Made by a program: the position numbers and the translations under genes. The notes under the pieces are model-generated. The model had not been told where the DNA came from. It made no database searches and saw nothing but the letters and a program-made list of their open reading frames with translations. From contig NZ_KB890435.1 in assembly GCF_000373105.1 (NCBI RefSeq), positions 4,083 to 68,082 of the forward strand: a stretch of 64,000 bases of DNA, in the 5' to 3' direction. This DNA is from Neolewinella persica DSM 23188. GTDB lineage: Bacteria > Bacteroidota > Bacteroidia > Chitinophagales > Saprospiraceae. Positions 1 to 7,627 of this stretch are shown piece after piece. Each line of letters starts with the position of its first letter. The first letter of the stretch is position 1.

Positions 1-702
1 GGTCGCTGCGCTCTGGTTGCAGGAGTTGCAGGTGGCTGCGCTCTGGTTGCAGGAGTTGCAGGTCGCTGCGCTCCGGTTGCAGGGGTTGCAGGGTCGCTAC
101 GCTCCCGTTGCAGGGGTTGCAGGGTCGCTGCGCTCTGGTTGCAGGAGTTGCAGGTGGCTGCGCTCTGGTTGCAGGAGTTGCAGGTCGCTGCGCTCCGGTT
201 GCAGGGGTTGCAGGGTCGCTACGCTCCCGTTGCAGGGGTTGCAGGGTCGCTGCGCTCTGGTTGCAGGAGTTGCAGGTGGCTGCGCTCTGGTTGCAGGAGT
301 TGCAGGTCGCTGCGCTCCGGTTGCAGGGGTTGCAGGGTCGCTACGCTCCCGTTGCAGGGGTTGCAGGGTCGCTGCGCTCTGGTTGCAGGAGTTGCAGGGG
401 CGCTGCGCTCCGGTTGCAGGAGTTGCAGGGTCGCTGCGCTCCCGTTGCAGGAGTTGCAGGGTCGCTGCGCTCTGGTTGCAGGAGTTACAGGGTCGCTGCG
501 CTCCGGCTGCAGGAGTTGCAGGGTCGCTACGCTCCGGTTGCAGGTTGCTTGGGTCGCTGCGCTCCGGTTGCAGGAGTTGCAGGGTCGCTGCGCTCTGGTT
601 GCAGGAGTTGCAGGGTCGCTGCGCTCCGGTTGCAGGAGTTGCAGGGTCGCTGCGCTCCCGTTGCAGGAGTTGCAGGGTCGCTGCGCTCCCGTTGCAGGTT
701 GC
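1..702. repeat. Tandem array of 30/31-bp units with a 122-bp higher-order period
   Basis: About 23 head-to-tail units resemble GGTCGCTGCGCTCTGGTTGC followed by AGGAGTTGCA. Four unit types (30, 30, 31 and 31 bp) recur in the same order, giving a near-identical higher-order block of about 122 bp at roughly 1-121, 122-243 and 244-365. The remaining units are more mixed. The array is open at the left window edge. It has few stops on either strand, so long ORFs cross it, but they translate only the repeat and I do not call them genes. Each unit carries two TTGCAGG-like words, the same word that forms the heptad arrays near 53400. Confidence 0.93.
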
Positions 703-733
703 TAGGGTCACGAGCGGAGCGAGCTGCCTTGTG

Positions 734-789
734 CGGTAGCTGCAACCACTGCAACCCTTGCAACAGGAAGCGAAGCGACCACAGCAACC
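734..789 (-). repeat. Diverged inverted unit of the tandem array
   Basis: Read on the minus strand this stretch gives GGTCGCTTCGCTTCCTGTTG and then CAAGGGTTGCAGTGGTTGCAG, clearly a decayed unit of the 1-702 array in opposite orientation. It lies between the array and the rpmA terminator, so array and unit could pair as a long hairpin. Confidence 0.7.
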
Positions 790-806
790 GAAGCCTAGCG
801 ACAAAG

Positions 807-840
807 AAAGCCCGGTCAAGCATCTGCTCAACCGGGCTTT
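807..840 (-). terminator. Terminator of the rplU-rpmA operon
   Basis: A perfect 10-bp stem (AAAGCCCGGT / ACCGGGCTTT) with a 14-base loop lies 27 bases past the rpmA stop. On the minus strand the stem ends in CTTT and continues CTTTGT, a modest T tail. Confidence 0.85.
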
Positions 841-867
841 CTAAAAGACATTACGTCAAAGAGGGAA

Positions 868-1551
868 TTACTTCACCTCCTTACCGCCGTCGAGTTCGTC
901 CTGGAGTTTTTCCAGTTCTGCCCACTTGGCGTCAGCGGCAAGAGCTGCCTGCTTGGCCCAGGTAGATGGGCTGTGAATGCGGTAGCGGGGACCTGCGTCG
1001 TCTAGCATCTGCTGCACCTTTGCTTCGGGAGCTTCTGCGAGTTCACGCCAGGTCTTGATGTCGATATCGTGGAGGAGACCTTCGATCTTAGGACCGATGC
1101 CTTCAACAACCTTCAGATCATCCTGCTTGATCTTCTTGCCGGAAGGCAACTCGATCTTTCCAGCTTTAGCCTTTTTGGCTGGCTTTTCAGCAGGGACGTC
1201 AGCAACGGCCTGAACCGGAGCTGCTTTTGGAGCCGGCGCTGCTTTAGGGGCAGCAGCTTTCTTCGGAGCCGGAGCGGCAGCTACGGGAGCCTCAGCACCT
1301 GCAGGTACGATGGATACATACATGCGGTTACGGAAACTCTTGCGGAAAGCGACGTTGCCGTCTACTTTAGCGTGGATCGTGAAATCACGGCCCATGTAAA
1401 CGTTTTCACCGGGGTGGTACTTAGTACCGCGCTGGCGAATGATGATGTTACCGGCTTTGGCAACCTGACCGCCGAAGAGCTTAACGCCAAGGCGTTTACT
1501 ATTACTGTCGCGGCCGTTATCGGTAGAACCTACACCTTTCTTATGTGCCAT
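868..1551 (-). CDS. rpmA: 50S ribosomal protein L27 with a C-terminal HhH extension
   Basis: Residues 1-85 are canonical L27, starting [20 protein letters not shown], a basic protein of the large subunit near the peptidyl-transferase centre. L27 normally ends near residue 85-90. Here a flexible Ala/Pro/Lys linker (about 86-140) leads into a domain at 144-225 that begins [16 protein letters not shown], a helix-hairpin-helix signature. That domain closely matches the C-terminal domain of the membrane protein at 53720-54709. Bacteroidota L21 proteins sometimes carry such tails (family knowledge), but here the tail is on L27 and the neighbouring L21 is short. The ATG at 1551 is fixed by the conserved N-terminus. 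The gene is cotranscribed with rplU, 94 bases downstream of it. L27 identity is certain; the tail's role is unknown. Confidence 0.97.
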   Translation of the reverse strand: MAHKKGVGSTDNGRDSNSKRLGVKLFGGQVAKAGNIIIRQRGTKYHPGENVYMGRDFTIHAKVDGNVAFRKSFRNRMYVSIVPAGAEAPVAAAPAPKKAAAPKAAPAPKAAPVQAVADVPAEKPAKKAKAGKIELPSGKKIKQDDLKVVEGIGPKIEGLLHDIDIKTWRELAEAPEAKVQQMLDDAGPRYRIHSPSTWAKQAALAADAKWAELEKLQDELDGGKEVK

Positions 1552-1568
1552 GGTATTTTATTTATGGC

Positions 1569-1590
1569 ACTGACAACGCTAATTGTCAGT
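1569..1590 (-). promoter_or_regulatory. Hairpin in the rplU-rpmA spacer
   Basis: A perfect 8-bp inverted repeat ACTGACAA / TTGTCAGT with a 6-base loop sits about 18 bases upstream of the rpmA start, in the transcript between the two ribosomal genes. It could tune rpmA translation or mRNA stability. It has no T tail, so it is not a normal terminator. Confidence 0.4.
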
Positions 1591-1645
1591 GGGTTAATTA
1601 TTAATGCTCCCCGTTAAGGCAACACATTTAGAATGCGGGCCGTGA

Positions 1646-1957
1646 CTAGCCTGCGATGGAATCAATTTTGATCTTCGTGAATTGCTGGCGGTGACCGTTC
1701 TTTACCCGGTACCCCTTACGGCGCTTCTTCTTGAAAACGACGACTTTGTCGCCTTTCACGTGATCAATGACGGTTGCTCCTACGGAGAAACCCTTTACGT
1801 TCGGCGTGCCGACAGATACACCCGCGTCACCAGAGGTGAGGTGTACATTGTCGAAGCTGACAGAATCGCCAGCATTGGCTTCTAACCGGTGGACGAAGAT
1901 CTCCTGACCTTCCTCAACTTTGAACTGCTGACCGGCTATGGTTACGATTGCAAACAT
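1646..1957 (-). CDS. rplU: 50S ribosomal protein L21
   Basis: The 103-residue protein starts MFAIVTIAGQQFKVEEGQ and contains the L21 signature region with KKKRRKGYRVKNGHRQQFTKI near the C-terminus. L21 binds 23S rRNA in the large subunit and is normally encoded just before L27, as here. A longer reading from 2050 adds 31 residues with no L21 similarity and would cross the promoter at 1984-1991, so I use the ATG at 1957. The protein lacks the long C-terminal tail known in some relatives; that tail is on L27 in this genome. Confidence 0.96.
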   Translation of the reverse strand: MFAIVTIAGQQFKVEEGQEIFVHRLEANAGDSVSFDNVHLTSGDAGVSVGTPNVKGFSVGATVIDHVKGDKVVVFKKKRRKGYRVKNGHRQQFTKIKIDSIAG

Positions 1958-1983
1958 TAAGAATGTATTTATTAATTGGGGCG

Positions 1984-1991
1984 CAAAGGTA
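1984..1991 (-). promoter_or_regulatory. Bacteroidota-type -7 element of rplU-rpmA
   Basis: The minus strand reads TACCTTTGCGCCCC, an exact match to TAnnTTTG followed by the GC-rich start region. A TTGG about 19 bases upstream may be the -33 element. The leader to rplU would be about 20-25 bases. Confidence 0.7.
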
Positions 1992-2224
1992 AGTGGAATC
2001 TTTCTTTTAACCAAGCCCAATTTATAAGTCCGTTCGTTCTTTGTCCACACGGCAGATTCATTACTGTACCACCTGGTTATTGGGGCGTAGGTTTCTTAAG
2101 TCCAGAACTGGCCAAAACGCGTGATTTACGATGTGCTTTGGAGGTGCGGCCAATAAAGTGGGCGTTTATACTGAGGGTCGTCGGGACGTGGTCCAGATAA
2201 TGGTTGATGGCCAACCATGCACAG

Positions 2225-2368
2225 CTACTCCGGCTCTTGCTGCAGCATCCGATAAACGAAGTAAAAGATGCCGCCCACCAACGCAATGATGATCGCGAGC
2301 ACCAGGTAAGCGGTAGCATCACCGTTGCCGCCAAGGATAGGAGGAAATTTCAGAAGCATACTATTCAT
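2225..2368 (-). CDS. Small single-pass membrane protein (47 aa)
   Basis: The reading frame starts ATG at 2368 (MNSMLLKFPPILGGNGDATA) and ends TAG at 2225. Residues about 21-40 (YLVLAIIIALVGGIFYFVYR) form a single transmembrane helix followed by the short polar tail MLQQEPE. This is a plausible small inner-membrane protein. I do not recognise a family; it is not CcoS-like in detail. It stands alone between rplU and the M64 peptidase, in the same orientation as both. A longer ORF in another frame here (2077-2334) looks like a shadow. Confidence 0.5.
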   Translation of the reverse strand: MNSMLLKFPPILGGNGDATAYLVLAIIIALVGGIFYFVYRMLQQEPE

Positions 2369-2443
2369 ACTACAAAAATACGTCCGGGGAGGCTGCCAAA
2401 CGGGGTAACGGTCCCCCTACCCTGCTTTTTTTACTTTTTTCTT

Positions 2444-2460
2444 GCACCTGCGGCCGCGCA
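2444..2460 (+). repeat. R17 dispersed repeat, copy 1
   Basis: R17 is my name for the core GCACCTGCGGCCGCGCC, found 13 times between genes in this window and usually preceded by a pyrimidine-rich tract of 20-30 bases. This copy follows a T/C run and differs only in its last base (A). The perfect form contains a NotI site. Confidence 0.85.
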
Positions 2461-2472
2461 TTATTAGTGTTA

Positions 2473-2576
2473 TAGTTCATAGTTCAGTAGTTCATAGTAG
2501 CTGTCGTAAGAAAATGCTCCCTTCATTCGTGAGAGCGGTAGCTACTATAAACTATCGGTTACTGAACTATGAACTA
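2473..2576 (-). terminator. Long inverted repeat covering the end of the M64 gene
   Basis: Perfect 17-bp outer arms (2473-2489 and 2560-2576, TAGTTCATAGTTCAGTA and its complement) enclose inner arms at 2490-2502 and 2540-2552 that match at 12 of 13 positions. The M64 stop codon lies in the right arm. The arms are built from the repeated word AGTTCATAGTTC. It may act as terminator of the minus-strand gene, though it lacks a T tail. Confidence 0.6.
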
Positions 2577-4181
2577 ACGTAAAACCACCCGCTGCGTATG
2601 CACCTCTGTGCCCGAAACTACCCGGATAGTATAACTTCCACTCGCAAGGGGCGAGAAATTGAGAGAAGTCTGGTTCCAGCCCTGATCGGCGACCGCCTTT
2701 TGCTGCAATACCTGCCGGCCATCCGCAGAGAAAACAGTTACCTCCAGTTGGCCAGCTTGCTCGCCGTAAACCGCAACGTTGACCTGGTCGGAAGCAACCG
2801 TTGGCCAGACCTTGAAGTAGTTCCGCGCGACACTTACGACTTTCCGAATTGGACTGTCCGTCAGGGTACCATCAAAATCTTCCGCCCTTACCCGGTAAAA
2901 ATTAGAACCTACCAAAGGGAGTTCGTCGTAGTATATATAGGACTCATTCCCAGTCAACGGAACACGGTCCAGGCTTTTCCAGGCTGCACCATCGGCAGAC
3001 CGTTCTACAAGGAAGTGGCTGCTGCCCTCCGGGTCTGCTATCTGCCAATCAAGACGGTTGATCTTATCTTCAGCCCTGGCAGTAAAACTTACCCACTCCA
3101 GCGGGAGAGACTCATTTACGATCGTCCACTCATAGGTGAACACGTAGTTCGCGTTTTTCAAACTCAGCGCCGTCTCATCGGTGACGCGTACCAATAGCGT
3201 ATGGTTATCTGTGGTAATCTGCGCCGGAGAAATGGTGACGCTCTCTACTCCCGCAGCAATTTCCTGTCCGTCCAGCTCCCAGGTATAAGACAGCGTGTTG
3301 GGGACGGGTTTAACACTGGTGATGCTAAAATCAAGCGCAGTGCCGAGAAAATCGACGTCAGCGGTGGCCGGGGTCGTCGTTTCCAGTGGACTTACATTTT
3401 CGTAGATGGTCTCGATGGTCTGTTCCTGACAAACGGAACAGAAACCGCGACTTAGAAGCTCCATCATACACTCGCCATCTACTGGCTTGAAAGTGGAACC
3501 GTTTCTGGAAAACTCCCCTACTCCGTTTATACTGACCCAGTCGTTCCAGCGCGTGTTGCCGGCGTTTGACTGAGCCGTAATGTTCGGCCGTTCACTATTG
3601 TTGCCCGAATTATACTCATCGCCCAGGTTCATGAAGGAGTGTCCGGTTTCGTGGAGCGCCAGGTTGCTAGCGCTGGAATGCGCACTACCTACTGCTGTTG
3701 CACCACCGGATCCCCCATAAAAGGGACTGTTGACCACGATAATTGCCTGATCATAATTCGGATAATGCGCGGCTAACTCAGCATAAACCAACGAATTGCT
3801 CACGACCAATAAACGGTGAATATTACCAGCATCAAAGCGCGCATTAAGTGCGGTATTAACCGTGGAAACGGCAAAGACCGGCTCGTTCACATCTGTTGCT
3901 GTTCCCGGATGGTCTGCACCACCTTCCTGGCTAACCACCTCTAATGCGTGGACGTTGAAGAAATTGGTGTACTGTAAAAATGGCGGTTCGTTAAAGAAGT
4001 CGGTAGTGATGTTATCTGCATGATCCGCAAAATCCGTTTGCTGTCCAGAAGTATAACCATCTCCCAGGATGACGAAGTTGATCCGCTTGTCGTCGGGCCC
4101 GGCGTCTTTGATTTTGGTGACCTGGGCCGCTAAGCCTGCAGAAAGCATTAATAAAAAGAAGATTCTCAAGTAGGTTCTCAT
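2574..4181 (-). CDS. Secreted M64-family metallopeptidase with T9SS sorting domain
   Basis: From the ATG at 4181 the protein has a signal peptide (MRTYLRIFFLLMLSAGLAAQ). A start at 4205 would put eight charged residues before it. The N-terminal half resembles peptidase family M64 (IgA-peptidase-like): a GDGYT motif near residue 41 and the zinc motif HETGHSFMNLGDEY at about 177-190. A middle region has Ig/fibronectin-like character. The last 80 residues, from YFKVWPT to the terminal QRVVLR, form a type A T9SS sorting domain, so export to the cell surface or medium is expected. It is monocistronic; a long inverted repeat overlaps its stop. Confidence 0.88.
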   Translation of the reverse strand: MRTYLRIFFLLMLSAGLAAQVTKIKDAGPDDKRINFVILGDGYTSGQQTDFADHADNITTDFFNEPPFLQYTNFFNVHALEVVSQEGGADHPGTATDVNEPVFAVSTVNTALNARFDAGNIHRLLVVSNSLVYAELAAHYPNYDQAIIVVNSPFYGGSGGATAVGSAHSSASNLALHETGHSFMNLGDEYNSGNNSERPNITAQSNAGNTRWNDWVSINGVGEFSRNGSTFKPVDGECMMELLSRGFCSVCQEQTIETIYENVSPLETTTPATADVDFLGTALDFSITSVKPVPNTLSYTWELDGQEIAAGVESVTISPAQITTDNHTLLVRVTDETALSLKNANYVFTYEWTIVNESLPLEWVSFTARAEDKINRLDWQIADPEGSSHFLVERSADGAAWKSLDRVPLTGNESYIYYDELPLVGSNFYRVRAEDFDGTLTDSPIRKVVSVARNYFKVWPTVASDQVNVAVYGEQAGQLEVTVFSADGRQVLQQKAVADQGWNQTSLNFSPLASGSYTIRVVSGTEVHTQRVVLR

Positions 4182-4311
4182 ACGAATTCGGGTTGGTTTG
4201 ATCACTTAACAACTCGCCAAAGAATAGTAAGCAGTACAAGTATTCATTCCTTAACGAGCCCTAAAGTACGTCTCTCCTTACCTTTTTATTCGCCCCCTTG
4301 AGACATCTGTC

Positions 4312-4335
4312 GGAAGGGTTTTTAAAAAACCTTCC
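4312..4335 (-). terminator. Possible terminator after the ChaN-like gene
   Basis: GGAAGG, an unpaired G and TTTTT are mirrored by AAAAA, an A and CCTTCC. The palindrome lies 13 bases past the stop of the gene at 4348-5622 and has T-rich character inside the stem rather than after it. Confidence 0.4.
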
Positions 4336-4347
4336 TCCTTTTTGATA

Positions 4348-5622
4348 TTAGTTGTTTTTTATCCCCTCCACGTCCATGGGCGTAATTAACACCACGTCAT
4401 ACCGGTCAAAGTATTCCCTGATCCGATCGTTTACCTCAAATTTCTGCTGGTAGTAAAAGCTATCCCGTAAACCGCGTAAATCAATGACGGCCCATTCCTC
4501 CTTGCGCCCCATTTGGATAAAGTCCCCAAAGGACTTTGCAAACCAGGATTCCTTGTCAGCCAGTTCATCGGTGATCTCACCATCAGCTCCCTGGTGGTAG
4601 CGGGAGAGCACGTCCGTATGCAGGGAGCTGTTCCCATGAAATCGTGCCAATTCTGCCAGGGTATTCCCAACGTCGAACATGCTGTAGTTGTTTTTTCCCT
4701 TTGCGGTGTGTAGCCCGCCCATCTTTACAAGTAACTTGTCAGACTGGAGCTTAAAATCGGTTGCTTGAAGTCCGTTCCGAAGGTTAGTCACGAAGCTTTC
4801 CGTTCGCAACTCATTAGATCGCCAGTAGTGACGTAAACCCGATTGCCGGTAAATTTCAGCAGATTGCCGGATCAAGGAAATAATATCTTTTACTTCCGGT
4901 GAGACTGATGCCATATTGTCCAAAAAGCCATTCACAAAAGCGGAGTGGTGCAGTAACTTAATGAATCGTTTTCCTTCCTCCGTCCGCTTGTCAATATAAT
5001 CGACCTCCTTTTCGTAATACAAGCTCAGGGTATCCCGCACACGACGGTAATCGGTTCGGAGTCCACGCTGTCGCTTCTCCGGGAGCTTAGTAAAGGCATG
5101 GTCTACCAAAGCGAGGTAGCCAAATATAAACTCCTGGTCCAGCCCGATCATTTGGAGATTTAACTTGCCAGCCTCCGCAAGAAACACTGCATCCTTCCGG
5201 TTGGAGAAAAAAGGTATTGGGTAGTAATCACGCTTCGCGCCGTGTAAAATATATTTCCTGTTATAGTCTCGTATTCGTTCCATCGTTCTTTCCGGCGTAG
5301 CGGCAAAGTCCAATAGTATTGTTGCTGAAGTTGGCCCCACCTCCAGGGCAAGATGCCGTCCGCCAGCCTGATAATAAAGCGGAAGTAACGCCGTGGTGAG
5401 TTCCGAAATACGGGGAGAATCGTGGTATTCTCCCAGCAGGACGTATTGGTGGTCGACGAATGCCTGTCGTAAAAAATCAGCTCCAGGACCGTGTATTTCT
5501 TTATTCTTCAGGGTGAAATAAACCGTATGGTCCTGCAATGCTGCTACGTCAAGACTATCCTGCGCATATATCGCAAAGGAGGCTACCAGAAGTATGGTAC
5601 TGAATAAGAGGCGTTCGAACAT
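4348..5622 (-). CDS. Exported ChaN/EreA-like superfamily protein
   Basis: The 424-residue protein has a signal peptide (MFERLLFSTILLVASFAIYAQ). Near residue 62 it has VLLGEYHDSPRISEL, near 93 ALEVGP, and near 314 KMGGLHTAKG. This Glu/His pattern is shared by the ChaN, EreA and TraB/TIKI-type superfamily, whose members include metal-binding or esterase-like periplasmic proteins. I see no heme or lipobox motif. It is the first of three minus-strand genes that appear to belong to this superfamily, the others ending at 5666 and 6589. Substrate is unknown. The superfamily call is a pattern judgement, not a search result. Confidence 0.65.
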   Translation of the reverse strand: MFERLLFSTILLVASFAIYAQDSLDVAALQDHTVYFTLKNKEIHGPGADFLRQAFVDHQYVLLGEYHDSPRISELTTALLPLYYQAGGRHLALEVGPTSATILLDFAATPERTMERIRDYNRKYILHGAKRDYYPIPFFSNRKDAVFLAEAGKLNLQMIGLDQEFIFGYLALVDHAFTKLPEKRQRGLRTDYRRVRDTLSLYYEKEVDYIDKRTEEGKRFIKLLHHSAFVNGFLDNMASVSPEVKDIISLIRQSAEIYRQSGLRHYWRSNELRTESFVTNLRNGLQATDFKLQSDKLLVKMGGLHTAKGKNNYSMFDVGNTLAELARFHGNSSLHTDVLSRYHQGADGEITDELADKESWFAKSFGDFIQMGRKEEWAVIDLRGLRDSFYYQQKFEVNDRIREYFDRYDVVLITPMDVEGIKNN

Positions 5623-5665
5623 AATATTTGGTTTTAAGGAAGTCGTTGTTCAGGTTTCGTTTACT

Positions 5666-6484
5666 CTACTTACTAAGCAATCCGGAGCTATCCACCCAGT
5701 CCCAATCCACCCGGTCCCGAATCAGGTCGTCGAGTATTTCTTTATGCCCGGCGCCAAACAGGACCAGGATTCGGTCCTCAGGTTCCATGATTCGATGCAG
5801 ATTAGTAAATATGCGGAGGTTTCTGGCGTACCATTCTTCTACGACGTAGGTACCGGGATAGTCGTCTCTCTGCCCCAGGTCGACGAGGTGCCGGAGGTAA
5901 AACGCCTGATTCATACTGGCCCCAAAAAAGCGGGAGTTCACGGCTCGCAGTAAATCCGGGACGGTCAATTGAACCAGGGAATCTAACGCCACCTGCATAC
6001 CACCGAGGTATTTTTGGAAGGCAGCGACTTCATCTGTCTGTCCGTGGGTTTCAGCATGGGCCAGTGCACTGTCCAGCGGAAAGGAGGTGAAGGCATCGAT
6101 CGGGTCAAGGTGGTCCAGTCCCGCCGCTCTGGCTAACGGATAGGCCAATTGGACAATCTCGCTGGTGAGCAGGTACTCATCTTCCGGATCGATCACCTCT
6201 TCCAGGCGGTTTTCCAGCCACGCCTGGTAGTAGTAGTCACTCCACAGGGTATCCCCTTTAGCAAATTCGAAAGCGATTTTGGTGGGTTTGAAGCGGCCTA
6301 CGAGGTCAACAACCTCCCTTAATTCGGCTTGTCGTTGGGGAGAACGGATATCGCCAACGTCGGCATTCACCGCATCCCGGCCGGGGTTATGAAGGTGCAA
6401 CAGCCCGAGGACGGATACCTGAGGGCGTTGGGCGGAAAGGGATAGACCGCCTAAGCAGCATAAAAGAATTAGAAAACGGGGCAT
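5666..6484 (-). CDS. Exported DUF5694-like protein, upstream paralogue of the pair
   Basis: A 272-residue protein with signal peptide MPRFLILLCCLGGLSLSAQ. Landmarks are VSVLGLLHLHNPGRD (24-38), RFKPTKIAFE (about 70), EEWYARNLRIF and ILVLFGAGHKEILDDLI near the C-terminus. The same landmarks occur in the next gene at 6589-7449. DUF5694 is placed in the EreA/ChaN/TraB-like group, and the trailing GAGH may correspond to GGLH of the gene at 4348-5622. The function is unknown. Its stop is 43 bases from the start of that neighbour. Confidence 0.65.
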   Translation of the reverse strand: MPRFLILLCCLGGLSLSAQRPQVSVLGLLHLHNPGRDAVNADVGDIRSPQRQAELREVVDLVGRFKPTKIAFEFAKGDTLWSDYYYQAWLENRLEEVIDPEDEYLLTSEIVQLAYPLARAAGLDHLDPIDAFTSFPLDSALAHAETHGQTDEVAAFQKYLGGMQVALDSLVQLTVPDLLRAVNSRFFGASMNQAFYLRHLVDLGQRDDYPGTYVVEEWYARNLRIFTNLHRIMEPEDRILVLFGAGHKEILDDLIRDRVDWDWVDSSGLLSK

Positions 6485-6518
6485 GGTAGTTGATTTTGCT
6501 TTTTGAAAATGTTGGCTT

Positions 6519-6535
6519 GTACCTGCGGCCTCGCC
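6519..6535 (+). repeat. R17 dispersed repeat, copy 2
   Basis: Two mismatches (GTACC at the start, TCGCC at the end). It lies 35 bases upstream of the start of the gene at 5666-6484, between the two DUF5694-like genes. Confidence 0.65.
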
Positions 6536-6588
6536 TTATTGGACTATTGGTACAATCGTTTCCTTAGACCAATACGACCAACAGACCA

Positions 6589-7449
6589 CTAAAGGCTTCC
6601 AAAATCCACCAACTCATAAGCCGGGGAACTCTCGAACTGCTGCCGTAAGATCCCCAGATGCCCAGCACCGAACAGAACCATGATCCGGTCATCGGGAGAA
6701 GTGGTCGCTTTTTGAATTTTCCGATAAATGCGCAGGTTGCGGCTGTACCACCAAATGGCGAGGGCATCCGGGGATTCATCACTGTCGAATGTCAGATAGT
6801 GGCCATGTCCGCGTTTGATGCGGTGGGTACTGTTCATGTATTTAAACACCTCCAAAAGTTCGGCCCGCGCATCCATTTTGTCTTCCAGGTCATAAAGCTG
6901 AAAGTATCGTTTATCGATGGTGGTATCCGACGTGGGGTCATTGGCAGTAAACAGGCTGTCCATCAGCGGCCGGAGTACCAGGGAATCTTTGTGCCAGTAC
7001 AGGGAGTTGGACAGCGTCCGGTCATCCCCCAGGATCAGGGTGTCGATACCAAACTGTTTACCAAGCCTGAAGGCCAGCTGCTCGATCTCGCCCTTACCAA
7101 GTTCGTGCTTCCCGTCGAGGTACTTTTGGTACGTATCATTTATGGTGCTTCCGCTACGGCGCTCCACCACGATTTTATTGGGCTTAAAGCGGGCGATGTA
7201 ATCGAGTAATTCCCGTAATTCTGCTTGTTTGGCAGCGGTTTTCACGTCGACCTGGTCTTCTGAGGAAGTAACGTGGCTGTCCAGGTTCGGATAGTTGAAA
7301 TGAAAGGAGCCCACCAGCAGTACTTTAGGCAGTTTGTCCTTCCCGATCAGAATTTCATCCGGGTCGAAGGTATTGAGGTCAGGGATTTTTTGGGCGCGGA
7401 CGCTGGTGCAGATTAAAGTTAAAAGAAGCAGGGTTAGAAAACTACGCAT
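6589..7449 (-). CDS. Exported DUF5694-like protein
   Basis: A 286-residue protein with signal peptide MRSFLTLLLLTLICTSVRAQ. It has KVLLVGSFHFNYPNLDSH, ARFKPNKIVVE, an Arg-rich centre with KRGHGHYLTFDSDES, and IMVLFGAGHLGILRQQFE near the end, matching the paralogue at 5666-6484. The codons for its signal-peptide end (CTSVRA) match the R17 dispersed repeat at 7393-7409. It is transcribed divergently from the LytS/LytTR operon; the shared 178-base region carries LytTR-like direct repeats. Confidence 0.65.
   Translation of the reverse strand: MRSFLTLLLLTLICTSVRAQKIPDLNTFDPDEILIGKDKLPKVLLVGSFHFNYPNLDSHVTSSEDQVDVKTAAKQAELRELLDYIARFKPNKIVVERRSGSTINDTYQKYLDGKHELGKGEIEQLAFRLGKQFGIDTLILGDDRTLSNSLYWHKDSLVLRPLMDSLFTANDPTSDTTIDKRYFQLYDLEDKMDARAELLEVFKYMNSTHRIKRGHGHYLTFDSDESPDALAIWWYSRNLRIYRKIQKATTSPDDRIMVLFGAGHLGILRQQFESSPAYELVDFGSL
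7393..7409 (-). repeat. R17 core inside a coding sequence
   Basis: The minus strand reads GCACCAGCGTCCGCGCC, one allowed variant at each of two positions, and is translated as part of CTSVRAQ at the signal-peptidase site of the DUF5694-like protein. A weaker match occurs at 15722-15738. Confidence 0.6.
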
Positions 7450-7512
7450 GGTTCACTGGTTTGGTGGTTCAATACTGCAATCTTCAGGGTTCTCCTCCCC
7501 GGTACCAACCTG

Positions 7513-7586
7513 AATCGGTGAACCGTGCTGTATTTCCTGTGAGTTATCCCCCTAAATTCACCGATCAAACCTGACCATTCACCGAT
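7513..7586. promoter_or_regulatory. Candidate LytTR-type operator, direct repeats 21 bp apart
   Basis: ATTCACCGAT occurs at 7556-7565 and 7577-7586, a start-to-start distance of exactly 21 bp, two helical turns. An inverted copy (AATCGGTGAA) lies at 7513-7522. LytTR response regulators are known to bind short direct repeats with this spacing. The site lies just upstream of the lytS/lytR-type operon and in the divergent region with the DUF5694-like gene, so autoregulation or control of both is plausible. Confidence 0.55.
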
Positions 7587-7627
7587 TCCATTCCGCCTCA
7601 TGCTGGCCGACGGCTTAATTTTAGCCT

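Noticed and set aside
1-702. CRISPR array
   Set aside because: Units are continuous near-identical words without unique spacers, and no cas gene is nearby.
17-965. Long ORFs on both strands across the tandem array (240, 244 and 285 codons)
   Set aside because: They translate only the repeat units in several frames with no independent protein features; the repeat simply lacks stop codons.
2077-2334. 85-codon minus-strand ORF near the small membrane protein
   Set aside because: It lies in another frame, lacks a plausible start and has no clear fold, while the 47-residue frame has a good helix.
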